In this document: piece by piece, positions 1 through 12,700 of the stretch
How the letters are laid out: every line of letters starts with the position of its first letter
Position numbering within the stretch: position 1 is the stretch's first letter
From: Neodiprion pinetum
Lineage: Eukaryota; Arthropoda; Insecta; Hymenoptera; Diprionidae
Assembly (NCBI RefSeq): GCF_021155775.2
Contig: NC_060234.1
Coordinates: 23,058,026-23,122,025 of the forward strand
Direction of reading: 5' to 3'
Length of the DNA: 64,000 bases
The notes under the pieces: model-generated
Told to the model about the DNA's origin: nothing
The model's input: only the letters and a program-made list of their open reading frames with translations
The model's database searches: none
Made by a program: the position numbers and the translations under genes

Positions 1-252
1 ACATTGCTAAATCTGTGTATCGATGAAAACAGATGATTGACCCTGAACCAGACCTAAACCAGACCTAAGCCTCAAGAATGAAACGTTAATTTTTCAATAC
101 AGTCAACAGAACTCAGTTACCTGGAAAAGATAAAAATACAATTAGTGACATATGTCGATACAGACAAAAATATACTGAGCTTAGGTAAGTGAAAAATATA
201 ATTAACGAAAAACGAGGCAAAATAATTGGTTGAAACAAACATATAATTTGTT

Positions 253-330
253 TAGCTGAAACGGGCAAGAGGTTTGATTAGCTGAAACGGACAAAGGTTT
301 TATTAGCTGAAACAGACGAAGGTATGGTTA
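253..330. repeat. Short tandem repeat, about 25-26 bp, three copies
   Basis: The phrase tagctgaaac recurs at 253, 279 and 304, each followed by a purine-rich stretch ending in aaggt- or aggt-like sequence. The copies differ at several bases. The array is non-coding. Confidence 0.75.
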
Positions 331-892
331 GCACCGTCACATAAGTTCATACACTGACAAAAAATGGGTAAGAACCAACATGATATTCGCTTTAACATTC
401 ATTGCGTCGTTTATCAATTGTATCGACGAATACAAAACATTCTAAATTTTTTGAATCAACATCCTTTTCTGCTTTGAGTTATTAAAGTGAATATCTTTTT
501 GGAAACATTTTATGGGTCTCAGTGCATTTGTTAAGAAATCGGTTTTGTTGCCCTGAAACAGAAAATAATACGATCAGTTAAACGAGTATTTCTGTACGTT
601 TCAGATATATTTCATAAATATTTACGCTACGATTTTTCACTATCAGTATACACTACCGAGATTTTTGTTCCTACGCGTTGAGCGCCGGATTTCAAATGCC
701 GCGGTTTCTCTCATAACTGAAAGGTATCAAGTCCACGCGCAAAAGGAGTCGTTGAACTTGAAAATCTTATTATTCGTTAAAAAGTTGCCTGAAGACCTGA
801 AAAATCAGCACGTCGAGAGTGCGCAACTTTTTATATACTGTTTGCAAAATCGACGTGCAAAAAAACGTGCCCAATTTCAATTATTAATTTAC

Positions 893-1010
893 GCGCATGA
901 AGCTGCGTCAAATTCTTGTTATCAATTTAAGCGCATGAAGCTGCGTCGAATTCTCGTTCTTAATTTACGCGCATGAAGCTGCGTTCAATTCTCGTGATTA
1001 ATCTACACGC
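893..1010. repeat. 38-bp tandem repeat, three copies plus a degenerate fourth
   Basis: The segment gcgcatgaagctgcgt starts at 893, 931 and 969, a regular spacing of 38 bp. Each copy continues with aattctYgt and an AT-rich tail. A decayed copy follows near 1007. A minisatellite is the simplest reading; the reading frame across it is a by-product. Confidence 0.85.
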
Positions 1011-3059
1011 AATAAGGCGCGACAGATTAAACTGTCAAAAAATTTGTATTTTCTGGGACTTGTCCCAAAAATTCTGTAGAAACCCAATCCGCATCTGCAT
1101 CTTTTAGATACCAGATACATTGCTATGCGGATTGTTGTTCTCAGATTACAAATCAAATTGAAATTGGGAGGGAGGTTGGAGGGCATGCATTATTGTGTGG
1201 CGTGACGGTCGGCGGTCCTCTTCGACGCGAAGTCTTCGAGCTCAGCATCTCTCCCCATCTAGCGTACCACGGAACGCGATAAATGGTCCAGAGATGCGTT
1301 TTGCCCATTCAGACGATCACAGAGATTAATCGAATGTAATAACGATCGGTGATGACTAAATAATCGAATTGGATAACGATTGAAAAATCGTTGCAAAGTG
1401 ACAAGAAGTGGGAAATTTAATCTCGTTAATACTCAAATGTTTACAAATGGTCGACAGACTCGAATGTGGAGTCTTTTGGGAAAATGTCTGTGATCGTTTG
1501 ACGCTGTGGATTACAAAAGTTAGTAGCATCACGGTACATCGCGACCTTCCTACCCTCGCCTGTTTCCCAACGAACCCACCCAACGGAAAAGAGAGATTCA
1601 CACACTCATGCATAAACCCCGCGACGGATCCCAAAACGTCCACCTACCTACCCGGTTACCTATATTCGACCTAAACGATTCTCCAGTTTTTCCAACACAC
1701 ATCATTCTTCATCATTTGCGCCGTGGTCACTGACTTACATTTTCATTGGTTACCTGTTGGGAGCAAAATGTTTTTGTATCGTAGTCTGCCTACTCAGAAT
1801 ACAGTATCGCGGTTGTATCCCGCCAACTCTAATATTGCATTTGTTATTTTAGTAAATGTTGGCAGACTATCGGTACATTAACCTTTGGTAAAATTGATTA
1901 AAACATCCTGAATTCTAATTAGCATTTTTCTAAGCGAGCTAAGCCTGCAGTTGATCAATACTTGTTGGCTGTTAAAAGATTGAAAATGATATATAAGATG
2001 CAAATTGATTTTGAAATTTAACAATAATGTGGATAATTGAATACTTTTGAAACCTCAGGTGAACCCACCACTTAAACGGCATCATCGGTAAATTCAAACG
2101 TAGATTATTACATCAGTTACGAAACACAATTCGATCTCGCGAGTGCCGAGTAAGCGATGGTTACCTGTCGCGATGCTCATTCCACTTTTAGCAACGTGTA
2201 AAATTTCTAATTTGAAGTAAGCTACGCTAAATTGCATTGCGAAAAATGATGATTCCACTGAAAGTCAAGCACGTTGCGATCGTGAATGAGCCTATCCATG
2301 TAGCTAAGAAATCGAAGATTTGTGTGACAATTGTTACCGCCACGCCACGTGACAAAGGAATCCCAGGGAAATACCCATAACCTAACACATGCAAACTTAC
2401 CAACGTTGCCGAGAAATGGAAAAGTTACTCGGAAGTCTCTGCTTAAATCTGTGAAAAACAAAACACGACACTTGAATTAATTTAGGAAATTGGCTTTTCA
2501 GTTTTCAAATTAATTATTACTGATGTCTTGTTTCATATTTACGAATTCGTTCGGCTTTAAATGACCACCGTGAACTATCAATCAATAATTAAAATAAGTA
2601 TTGTTACCTCGACTGTGGGCTGTTCCACACTTTCACATGCAGTAGTTGCAGCATCTCAGGTTTATCGGTGAAGCGACGCACTTTTCACATCATTCACATC
2701 TTCACTAGTCTCTTATAGTTCAAAAGTCCGCACCGCAATAACACTCGGATTCTACACTCACTTTTTGTGCTACAGCTGTCTGTTTGAACCGAGTGAATAA
2801 TCTTGCTAACAATGCAATAGCGCATTTGCCGAAAATAAGCCATAAAAATATTAAAATTGACACACGACGCACAGAGACAAAACACACATCACTGAAATCT
2901 GAAGTTACACAACAAACAATGAAAACTCGGGACACAAAATTCACCTTCAATGTTCGCAGGATGTTTTTACTTTAGTAACTCGGTTTTTTGTTAGGTTATA
3001 CACGGCTCCTCGTGTATTGTTCACAGACAAGTATGTTGGAAATGCACTTGAACCACCGG

Positions 3060-3260
3060 TCGGAATGTTGAACTGATGCCGAGGACGGATGATTTCAGTT
3101 CGATTGCTCGGAGACGACTGATTCTGCTCGGCGCTCCCGCGCCTCCCGCCCTCTCTCCTGATCTTCCCGTGGAGTGGGGGTAGCTGCACCCGCCACCTAG
3201 CTGTTTTTCCTCTCCCGTTCCCCACCCCGCGCACGACGATCACGGAAGAGCGACAGAGAG
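3060..3260. promoter_or_regulatory. GC-rich, CpG-containing patch, possible promoter
   Basis: This stretch is rich in C, G and CpG (runs such as ctcccgcgcctcccgccc) inside otherwise AT-rich DNA. Such patches often mark promoters or 5' untranslated exons in insect genomes. No start codon, TATA box or splice-bounded exon can be tied to it, so the assignment is inference. It could serve a minus-strand gene off the left edge or an unseen 5' exon. Confidence 0.25.
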
Positions 3261-5975
3261 GGGGGGAGAATTATTATCTTCTATCCTTTAGAGAACCGAT
3301 TCAAATCCGTTCACGGGACGCTCACGCCGTTGCTTACGCTCTATTTTATATATCTATGGTCTCACGGCCGGGTGTAAACACCACGCAAGCTGCGCGCAAC
3401 GCGATCTAATGTTTACAAGACTGCCGTAACGTGCGCCGTCAGGCGAAGTATCACTTCTCCGACCACTTACGGCGTTGACTGAAGATATGCAAAGACTGAT
3501 AGTCTTATGGGACTTTTCGTAATCAAAAATGAACGAGATAAACACATCGTGAAGCGGCGTCCTTTGCGTAGTATTTACGCGAGTCTCCTTTTCTTAGGAC
3601 GCCCAGCAGCACAGAGGCTCGATCGCAACCTCACCCCACTCACTATCCTTGGACCGGTAAACACCCCGGGTTGCAACCCGCCGCATGCACATTTTTCCAC
3701 ACAATTATGTAATACAATGTAGCAGTGTCGGGCATATTTTAGTTTCAAACTAAAAATCACAATTGACAGCACTCATTTTTAATTACGCTACTAAAATTAA
3801 ATTTTTCACAAAAATTCTCAATTCGAGTTTTTGAATTGAGAAATTGAAAGTAATTGCAATAATACGAATTTGCTCATTGAAGAAGATGAATTAATTCTCA
3901 ATTAAATTATTCCAATTATCGAAATAAAGAACTGATTCTTTATTCATCGTTTCGAATCACGAGAGTGAAAACAAATTCCCAGTATAATTTTTCGAATTAA
4001 GAAATAAAAAATAATTCCCACTTCAATTTCTTGGAGTACAAAAAAATAATCACAAATCTAATTTTATGAATCAAGAAATAAAAAACAATTCAGAATTGAT
4101 ACTTTACTTCTTCATACAAGTAGATACTGGCTTGCCTATCAACGCTAATCTGTATTTTCTATGTAAAAATGAATTTTATCCCGTAAAAGATATAAATTTA
4201 TAAATAAATAAATAAACAAATGAATTCATAATTCAATTCGAGTTTTAGGCTGATACCCCTATATAATAATAAAAATCCACGTCGCGCACTTTCTAACTCT
4301 AAATATTCCAAAAAAATATTTTCCATTGACAAGGATGATTATGGTTTGGGACAAAGTTATCTGCATGTTCAATTATAAATACGCGCAAGGAAATTTTCGA
4401 GTTATCTTCTAGCTATACTACCATCGATTACCGGTTTCGGTACTCTCTTCATTGTAGGTGGCTACAAATCAAGTATCTCTTTGATCAACCTTTTCAACAT
4501 TTTTAACTCCACCTTTTGGAAACGTAACAATTATATAGTCAATTCTCACTTCTTAAAATGAAATAAATGTGCAGTGGTGCAAGGTTTAACTATACGTGCT
4601 TCAACTTCCTTTGATGCGGAATACCAGTAGATTATAAGTATGAGTATCTTTTGATAACGGCAGTACGTATAGCCGACAGGATAAAAATTGACTTTACGAA
4701 TAATGTTGCGTTGGTAACAGGATTTAATGATTTGAAAGTCATCGGATCATTACCCTTGAAAACCACTTATTGAAAAACAACCGTTGATATTTCAATAATG
4801 TTATTTATGGCATTCAGAACATTTCAAAATTTGCTCTGAAAGAAAGAGATATTCCCATTTTTTTTAGCGCTTCAAAGAACTACGAATTGACAATAATCAA
4901 TATTTAGCATTTCAACAATTGAGAAAAAAAATATGGTTTGATAAGTCAATATTATACAGAAGATAAAATAAATTTTTTGTTTCGTCACATTTCTAAAAAG
5001 GTGTATGACTGAAAGACAATTTTAAAACCTCATCAGAATTTAAAATAAATCCGCAAATATTTTATTCTTCATTCCACTTAATTTGCAATGAATCTCATGA
5101 TAGATTCATTTCCATTATTAATTTTTATATTTATTCAAGAACTTGCGGAATTTTTCTTAATTAAAACCCAATTATCGTTTACAAATTTTGGGAAAAACTC
5201 ATAAAATAGGCTCATTCTTCTACATATCTTCAACGTGCTTCTAGCAAAGAAAAAAGTGTTTCAGAATTTTTCGGATATTTTCAAAATTTGAGATATCGAA
5301 TTTCTTCAAATCGTAATCTTAAAAGTGCTCATCAAAGCAAACAAAAATTCTTTATAGAAACATTCTTCAAATGGTTGGAACTAAAAACAGAGCATTTCAA
5401 TATTTTTCCAAAATACTACGTAAAAAACTTTGAAAAAATGAATTGAGCGTCTTAGAGATGATACTGTCGCCCGCAAAAGATTTGATGTATTCATGTAAAT
5501 ATAAATGATACACGTTCATGTCCTTGATTGACATTTATTTTTCCGTTGTATAATTTCGGCACACATATGTCTTGAATGGGATTTTCTCAACTTTGCAATT
5601 TCACCATGTCAACGGTATGTTATCAATGTTTTGCACACGATTGTTGTTGGTTATGAACTTCGTTTATGGGCGTGTTCAGTTGCTTGGTTGATAATACGGG
5701 AATCTGCTAATACCTCCAAACCGGCCAGACCCGACAAACTGTTACGAAAAATAACCCAGGGTTATCAGTCTTTGTATATCTTCAGTCAACGTATAAAGTC
5801 TGTGATTCGTCCCCTGTCCTGACCAATGCCCATAGTATGCATAGTGTGAATGCATGTGGCTAGCATTCTTAAAGGTTCGAATCGTAGTTCGAATGCCACA
5901 TGGTTGTGACAATGTCTTTTAATTCAAAAACTATTGCAGTTTAAGTTATCTATTGTATAGAATTATTCACCGATC

Positions 5976-8506
5976 ATGAAGAGCTCGAGGGTTTTCCACG
6001 ACATCATCAACGTCGTAGAAGCAAACACCAAGAAAACTGAAAATTATTTGAGGTTAATTCTAATTCATTTCTAACAACCGTAGTTTTACAGGTCCAATAG
6101 TTATTTCGACTGGAGTACGTTAAAATTGAATGAGGCTGCAGTTCTCAACGTTATTTTCAAGTTGTACTTCTACTTCTAGCAAAACCCGGTTTGTTTGAAA
6201 TTCAGTGAACACTGAAACACCGTCGGCATACTCAGATTTTATAATCTGAAACTCTTCAAACTCATTTTAAAGTTGTAAAACGATTTTTCTTTTAACGTTG
6301 CGTTACTTATCCACTACTAACTTCAGTCCCATGAAATTGAAGTAGACGTAAAATATATTCATTTAGAAAGAAAATCTTCATCTTACGATTTTTATCAAAT
6401 AATTTACGCAGCCAGTGATTACCTTTCATTGTTCGGCCCAATTAACACGGATAATTTTCATCTTTGTAGCATACAAGCAGGTGCATCGTTGGAATTCCGT
6501 CACACGATAAAATCCCTTTATGATTTTACTAAGGAAGAATCTGGTCGCATGACGGAGGCGTTGCCAGAGCTAATCACAGAGGGTTTTGATACTGAGCAAA
6601 TATGGCAACAGCTAGAACTCCAGAATGAAGGAGAATTGCCTCATATTCTGACAGGAGTCTCTAGATCGTTGATTGCGGGTAAGAGACTGAAACTACCTGT
6701 CAAGCTAACGAGGAGTGATGAACAACAAAGCAATAGTAAATCAGGCCTCGATCAATCTTTGGATGGCGAACAGGTCTCTACCTACGATTCAGACCTAAGT
6801 GACGGCGACTTAAGTAATTTAGACATAGAAGGACTGGGGAAGCAGATGAGGAAGAAGAAATCGAAAAGAGTGGCCAAAAGAAAAACACCGCCCTCGATAG
6901 TAGATGATAAATTCTTCAAACTCCAAGAATTGGATGAGTACCTCACGAAAGAAGATAAAAGAGAAATGCAAAAAGGGAAGTCGAATGAAGAGGACAGTGA
7001 TGATGCCGATGAGGAGTCTATCGACTTATTTGAATATGTTTCTGATAATGGAAGCGAAGATGACGAAACTGACCCAAGACTTGTAAAGTTTAAAGATTTC
7101 TTTGATCAACCACAGAGCAACGATGAATCAAACTCTGAGACTGAGAGCAATCATTTTAATGAAGAATCTGAGAACGATACCAACCTATCTGTAGATGAAG
7201 AAGAAACAACAGAACCTCATAAGAAACGCGTTAAATTCAGTGTCAATGATCAATCGGCTTCAAGTAGTTCAGAGGAAGATGAATCTAAAAAGGAAGGGAC
7301 TACAGAGATAAAATCCAGCCTAGAAACACGTCAAGAAAGACTGCGAAGAAAAATAGAGGAATTGGAAGAAGCAGCAATTTCAGAAAAACCTTGGCAATTA
7401 AAGGGTGAAGTTGATGCTGCATCTAGGCCACAGGATTCACTGCTGCAGGAGCACGTTGAGTTTGACATAACTTCCAGACCAGCTCCTGTGATCACTGAAG
7501 AGACAACATTGAAGTTAGAGGATATAATAAAGCAGAGAATAAAAGACAAAGCTTGGGACGATGTTGAGAAGAAATTTAAACCTGTTGAAACCCCAATAGA
7601 ATATAAAAAAAAGCTGGTGTTAGACCAGGAGAAGAGCAAACTTAGTCTGGCACAGATTTATGAAAATGAATACTTGAAACAAAAGGAAGCGTTGAACCCT
7701 GACAACGAGGAACGAGAAACTGAGGAACCTAAAGAACACATTGAAATTCGTAATATGATGCATTCTTTGTTCAGCAAACTTGACGCTCTTTCCAATTTTC
7801 ATTACACTCCAAAATTGGTAAGCCATCAGTTTTTCTTGATGCAGCATCTGTTAATTCTAGTTAGATCCGAAATGAGACAGAGATTAGAATTCACAAATTC
7901 ATAATGTATCGATAATGGTTTTCGCATTTTATTTTAGGCCAGGCCTGACGTCAAAATCGTTAGCAACCTTCCTGCTGTAACGATGGAGGAAGTAGCTCCG
8001 ATAGCCACAAGTGATGCAACTTTATTGGCACCAGAAGAAATAAAAGGTAAACCATATAATACAGCAATCAGTATCTATCTGAATACAGAAAAAGTTCGCT
8101 ATTACAAATTATTCAATTCCGTTTCATTACAGCAAAATCGCGTGGCGACCTGATCGGCAGAGCCGAGAGAACTGAGACGGACATGAAACGTGAAAGGCGT
8201 CAAAAGAAGTTGAATCAACGAGACAGAGAGAAGGCTAAAGAAAAGCGGGAAAAGATTGTTGGGAAATTGAAACCTGGTCTTGGAAATAAGTACAGTAAGG
8301 AAAAAGCAGCAAAGATGATTGACAGTTTGAGTAAGGAGCGTAATATTTCAAAGATAGATGAAACGAGTGGAAAGACGGCAAAGTCTTCCACAGCATTCTT
8401 TGATCAGCTTCAGGATCAAGTCAACTTTCATATAAAATCGAAAGACGGCAATGTGCGGAAGAAGAAAGACAAGAAGGCATTATCCGCGGTGAAATTAAAA
8501 CTCTGA
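5976..8506 (+). CDS. Mpp10: Mpp10, U3 snoRNP protein (MPHOSPH10 family)
   Basis: Nucleolar component of the U3 snoRNP / small-subunit processome; the family is needed for early 18S rRNA processing, working with Imp3 and Imp4. Four coding exons fit canonical GT-AG borders and phase: 5976-6052, 6470-7817, 7938-8046 and 8133-8506, giving 635 residues (human about 680). Exon 1 reads MKSSRVFHDIINVV. Exon 2 opens with IQAGASLEF, then carries the family block FDTEQIWQQLELQNE (about residues 65-79), a long acidic/serine-rich middle, and LFSKLDALSNFHYTPK. Exon 3 has SNLPAVTMEEVAP and LLAPEEIK, both typical of the family C-terminal half. Exon 4 is lysine-rich and ends KLKL, as in vertebrates. The start is the first ATG of exon 1, whose 77 nt join exon 2 in frame. 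An ATG inside intron 1 extends the exon 2 frame but is not the gene start. The gene converges with tango. Confidence 0.95.
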
Positions 8507-9558
8507 ACTTGTATAGTCGATAATTAAAACAATTTCCTCTTCTACTATTTTTTTAAAGTACGTTAGTTACAATTAGAGGTATTCATCATTATTATTATTA
8601 ATAAATGAAATTTAAAACACGAGTTTTCTCCGTATAGTATTCCCCATATATTAGTGAAAAAGTGTTTCCGTTTTCTCACGATTATGATATGCTATGGCTT
8701 TTTTTTGTTTTTTAAAACTTTTTTTTGTTATTTCTCAATCTCTCTCTTGCTCTCAATCTAAAATATTGCTAAACATATACAAATGCAACAATTCACAAGT
8801 GATAGTCTTATTATAATTACAATTATTTAATTATGTGCTATGTTATTACTAATATCTAAGAAAAAATATTACTTAGAAAATTGATATCCATTAATGACAT
8901 CATTTTGTAAATAACAAGCAGCTTCGAGTGAGTCATATAATTTTGTACATTGTCACGGTCGTGTCTTTGTCTAATATCTGTCATCAAAAACATTATAGTA
9001 ATTGCACGGTTTACAAATATATGAAAAAACAATTTCATTAAGCTACTCCTTATCATATATATCTACGATGAAAGCTTGCAGTCGAAAAGTTTTAATTTCT
9101 TATTCGTAACTATTCTGAAAAGTTTGAAAAATATTTCAATATTTTTTTTGTCAACTCCTTGTAGTTTTCATTTTTTTCCTCTTCATTTTAAATAGTTTTC
9201 CACTTTTGCAATGAATTTCTCCAGAACACTGGCAAATAAGTATATGGAACATGGATCGATCAATGATTCAAAGTTGATCATAAAATGTACACAATTAAAT
9301 ATATTTAAAATACCATTCCAAGTAGAAATTGGAAATTCTGCGTATTAACTATCCTTATTTGACTTCGCTTAATTTTGTTAAATTTTATTTACTTTGTTTC
9401 TTTTCTAAATTGAAAGTATTAAGATCAGGAAGGATGGTAAGGGCTGAGTAAAAATATCAATAAAAGGGAGTAATATCGAAGGTGGAAAAATACAATATCA
9501 ATAATAGTTATATTCATTAGTTATTTTTCTACCACCAAGATTTCCCCTGCCCCCCTTC
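8507..9558. other. Convergent 3' flanks of Mpp10 and tango
   Basis: AT-rich sequence between the Mpp10 stop and the tango stop, which face each other. It should contain both 3' untranslated regions. On the minus strand an AATAAA (tttatt on the plus strand, near 9384) could end tango transcripts. No coding feature was seen. Confidence 0.5.
8600..8605 (+). terminator. Likely poly(A) signal of Mpp10
   Basis: AATAAA lies 94 bp after the Mpp10 stop codon, in an AT-rich stretch. It is the first canonical hexamer downstream. The cleavage site was not determined. Confidence 0.5.
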
Positions 9559-9785
9559 CTACTCGAAATTAGTATTGAACATATTGAGCTCCTCAAAACC
9601 AGGGGCTCCGCCTTGGTCCTGTAACATCTGTAACATGTCCGATAACTCCTGAGGCTGCGCTCCTGGACCTCCTTGCGAGGGGTGAGGACCCTGGCCTTGA
9701 TTAGCGACCGGTGCACCCGCCTGTCCACCGTCCTGCTGTGCTTGATGCGGCCCTTGATGCTGCTGGCCTTGCCAGCCCCACATGC
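9559..9785 (-). CDS. tgo: tango last coding exon
   Basis: Starts GMWGWQGQQ, is Gly/Gln/His-rich, and ends with SDMLQMLQD and EELNMFNTNFE before TAG. The fly protein ends with a very similar motif. Confidence 0.95.
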
Positions 9786-12700
9786 CTAAAATGATGATCA
9801 AATAAAAAAATCAATTGCTGGGGGGGTATACCTACGTATACGAGTAAACGGCTCAAAAAGCGGGGGAATTTCGAGAATTCAAATTTCTGCTATCGATTTT
9901 CAATTTGATCATGGTTTATGTAATTTAAAAGTATGTAGATCGAGATTCATTGAGGTCTTTTTTTTAATTATGATCTATTAACAGAAAGCATTGTTATTGA
10001 TACTAAATTCAAACATTTCGCTCAGTGGTAGTTTTGGTACCTCAAATTTGGAGAGAGTTTTCGCGGCGAGTTTACCTTCTCTTCCGGAATCCAAAATTTT
10101 TTGTTCTCAACGGAACAAGAAACCTTTAAAGTTGGAATATAATTTTTCACAAAAAAAAATTTACCACTCTTTTTAAGTTTAGTTAACATAATAATATGAT
10201 GATAGGAAGAAATAGGATTGTGGCGAAAAGAATAAACTGTCCAAGAATGTCAGCTCCAAGTTGAAGTAAATTGGTTGAGCCATTTTTGAGCTATCGTGAG
10301 GACCACAAAAGGTGTCAATGAGCGAAAGAGTTGACGTTATTGTCAATAACAATAGTTCCTAATAATTGATTCTAATAAAAATTGTATTTAAATGAAGCTC
10401 AACCTGCATACTCTTGAATAAAACGATCCCCAATCGAATTGAATGATTGATTGTCAAGATATAAATTCTTAGAATTCACTCACTTTTTCAGGCACCTACT
10501 GGTATAAGCCCTGTTAATCGAATAAATTTAATCATTAACCCTACCACACGTTGACTTACCCGGATTGTTCGGAACTGTTGTAACCGCGTGGTAAGACGCC
10601 GCAGGTGTTCGAGCTCCACTACTAAGCTGAGTATAAGTTGGACCACTTGGAGATCTCGACGGACTTAACTGGTGGTTATACTGGTAGCCTTCGGTGACAG
10701 GTTGTTGCTATAAAAGAAGAGGGTGGCATTGAATGAGACAATTCCTGACAGGACCTGATGCGGAACAATAATTGCACCGTTGACACTTACCTGTCTGAGT
10801 GTCCAGGCTTGCTGAACGGGAGTCGGCGATGTGTTTGCCGGTTTTGGTATACGATTTAGAACTGAGGAGGAGGTGCTCTGCTGACCGGGGGATCCATAGG
10901 CTATTGGTGACTGGGTCGTTTCATATCCCTGGTAAACGTTTTGAGCACTGGATGGTCTTGCTTGTTGGGGTCCTGTAAGTAGGTGACCGAGATGAAGTGA
11001 TAACTTGGTCAAAATTCGTTTGGCGACATTCAGGTTTTGCGGCACTTGACAAAGAATTTCATGACAGGTGGAAAATCAAGTTATAAGATACCATACCTGC
11101 AGTAGCAACTGTCGCAGGATGCTGCATCATTTGATGGGCTGGGTAAATAGCCTCTCTGGCAGGATGTCTGTGGACGCTGTAGTCAAGACTAGGTTGTCCA
11201 TAACCAGAGACATTCTCTCCTTCGGTTTGTCCCTCACCACCAGGATGCAAGGATTTGGCCGTTGTGTTCGTGCAGACTATGTACTCGACTTCATCCGTGT
11301 AAGGGTTGAGAAACGCAAAGGCGGACGTTCTGAGCCAAACCCAGTCCCGATTTTTCGCCCGAAATCGATACATCACCGACATAACTTGGCCCTTTAGTTT
11401 CAGTACTGTGATATAAGAAAAAACGCGGTCAACAAAAAGTTTCGACCATTTTTTTCCTACGTTTTATTTACCTTGCTCAAAGCTTTCCCTCATGTGCGTC
11501 AGGTCTTCAGGGTGAAAAAAATCGTAGCAGGGATGTCCGAGGAGCTCAGATGGCGTGTATCCCAGGATTCCACCGACCCTCTGATCGACAAAAGTGAATT
11601 TTCCTTCAGCTGAATGACGGGAGATGAATTCTGTAGTACAGAGAAATTCACCATTGGATGACAGTCAGTTTTAGCGATTGAAGTTTCCAACGATATCGAA
11701 GGTATTAATGTTGACACAATGAAATATTGAAAAAACAAATCTCTATTTCGCAACTCCAAAATGACTTTAAAGCAGTTTAGTTTGCAAAGCATGAAGATAT
11801 CTGGCATTATTATGGCTTACTGCATATCTAACTGTACTAAAGTTGGGAGATAACGATTTCTTCTAAAAATGCATCGTCATTTCGAAATGCATTGATAGTT
11901 TTGACCAGAAATGCCATCAGTATAAAACGGCTAAGAAATCGTTTAGATGGCCTGTAAGAATGTTGTATGGTATGCTGGATCAAGCTAGTGTAAATAGTTT
12001 CATTTCATGTAATTTGAATGAAAAAAACAGCCATACAAAGAAACAAATTTATCAAAGAACTATCATTAAAACTTGTAAAACCTTAGTTAGGAGACTGGTT
12101 ATACCCACTCGACATCTCAAATTGCGAAATTCAATTGAGGATGTTTTAAAGCCTAGTGATATGCCAGAGGAATAGGATATCCAGCATGAATTGGCCGATA
12201 ATAAGATAGCGAAAACCAAATGATGCAACTTGTGCCCTTCTTCTCCCGACCATAAAACGCGTTATAAATGCTTACAATACGATAAGCCTGTGTGGAAAGA
12301 GCACTTCGAAAAGATATGTTGTGAGAAAAAAAAGAGAACAGTTTCAACTGACCAATTCAAGCCAAACGATCTAAATGACTGAAGTTTTACCGAGTATTCC
12401 TCACCCAGTCCGTACTGATTGAGACTTTTTTATAGTCTATATGATGGGGATTAATACCTTAAATAGATTTTTTCTACTTCTGTGATTTTAAAGAAACAGA
12501 TAAGCATTCCTTCAGTGTGTTAATGTTATTTAAACAAGATAAAGTAGCATCTCACCATTGTTACTGTTTGAACCAGTTAAATCACTGGTATTTGGTGTGC
12601 TTGTGACCTGAAGACGTCCGATGGCTACTAAGCAGCAGTGTGACGAGCCGCTGTCGTCACCAACGACTCCATCAGGTGCCCCTGGAACTCCCCCACCCTG

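Larger units (their letters stand above)
1..5975. other. Intergenic DNA left of Mpp10, no gene recognised
   Basis: I see no convincing coding exon here on either strand. The open frames are short, have no family resemblance, and many would need a TTG or CTG start. The stretch holds a 25-26-bp tandem repeat near 253-330, a 38-bp tandem repeat near 893-1010, and a GC-rich patch around 3060-3260 that contrasts with the AT-rich surroundings. From about 3.8 to 5.6 kb it is very AT-rich. It may include the 5' end of a gene lying off the left edge, but no exon can be supported. Confidence 0.6.

Noticed and set aside
5870..5915. GGTTCGAATC, like the T-loop (B box) of a tRNA gene
   Set aside because: No matching acceptor stem, anticodon arm or A box at the right spacing upstream.
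6429..6469. ATG-like extension upstream of Mpp10 exon 2
   Set aside because: The extension is intronic. An upstream exon with an ATG, a matching phase and family-like sequence gives the proper start.
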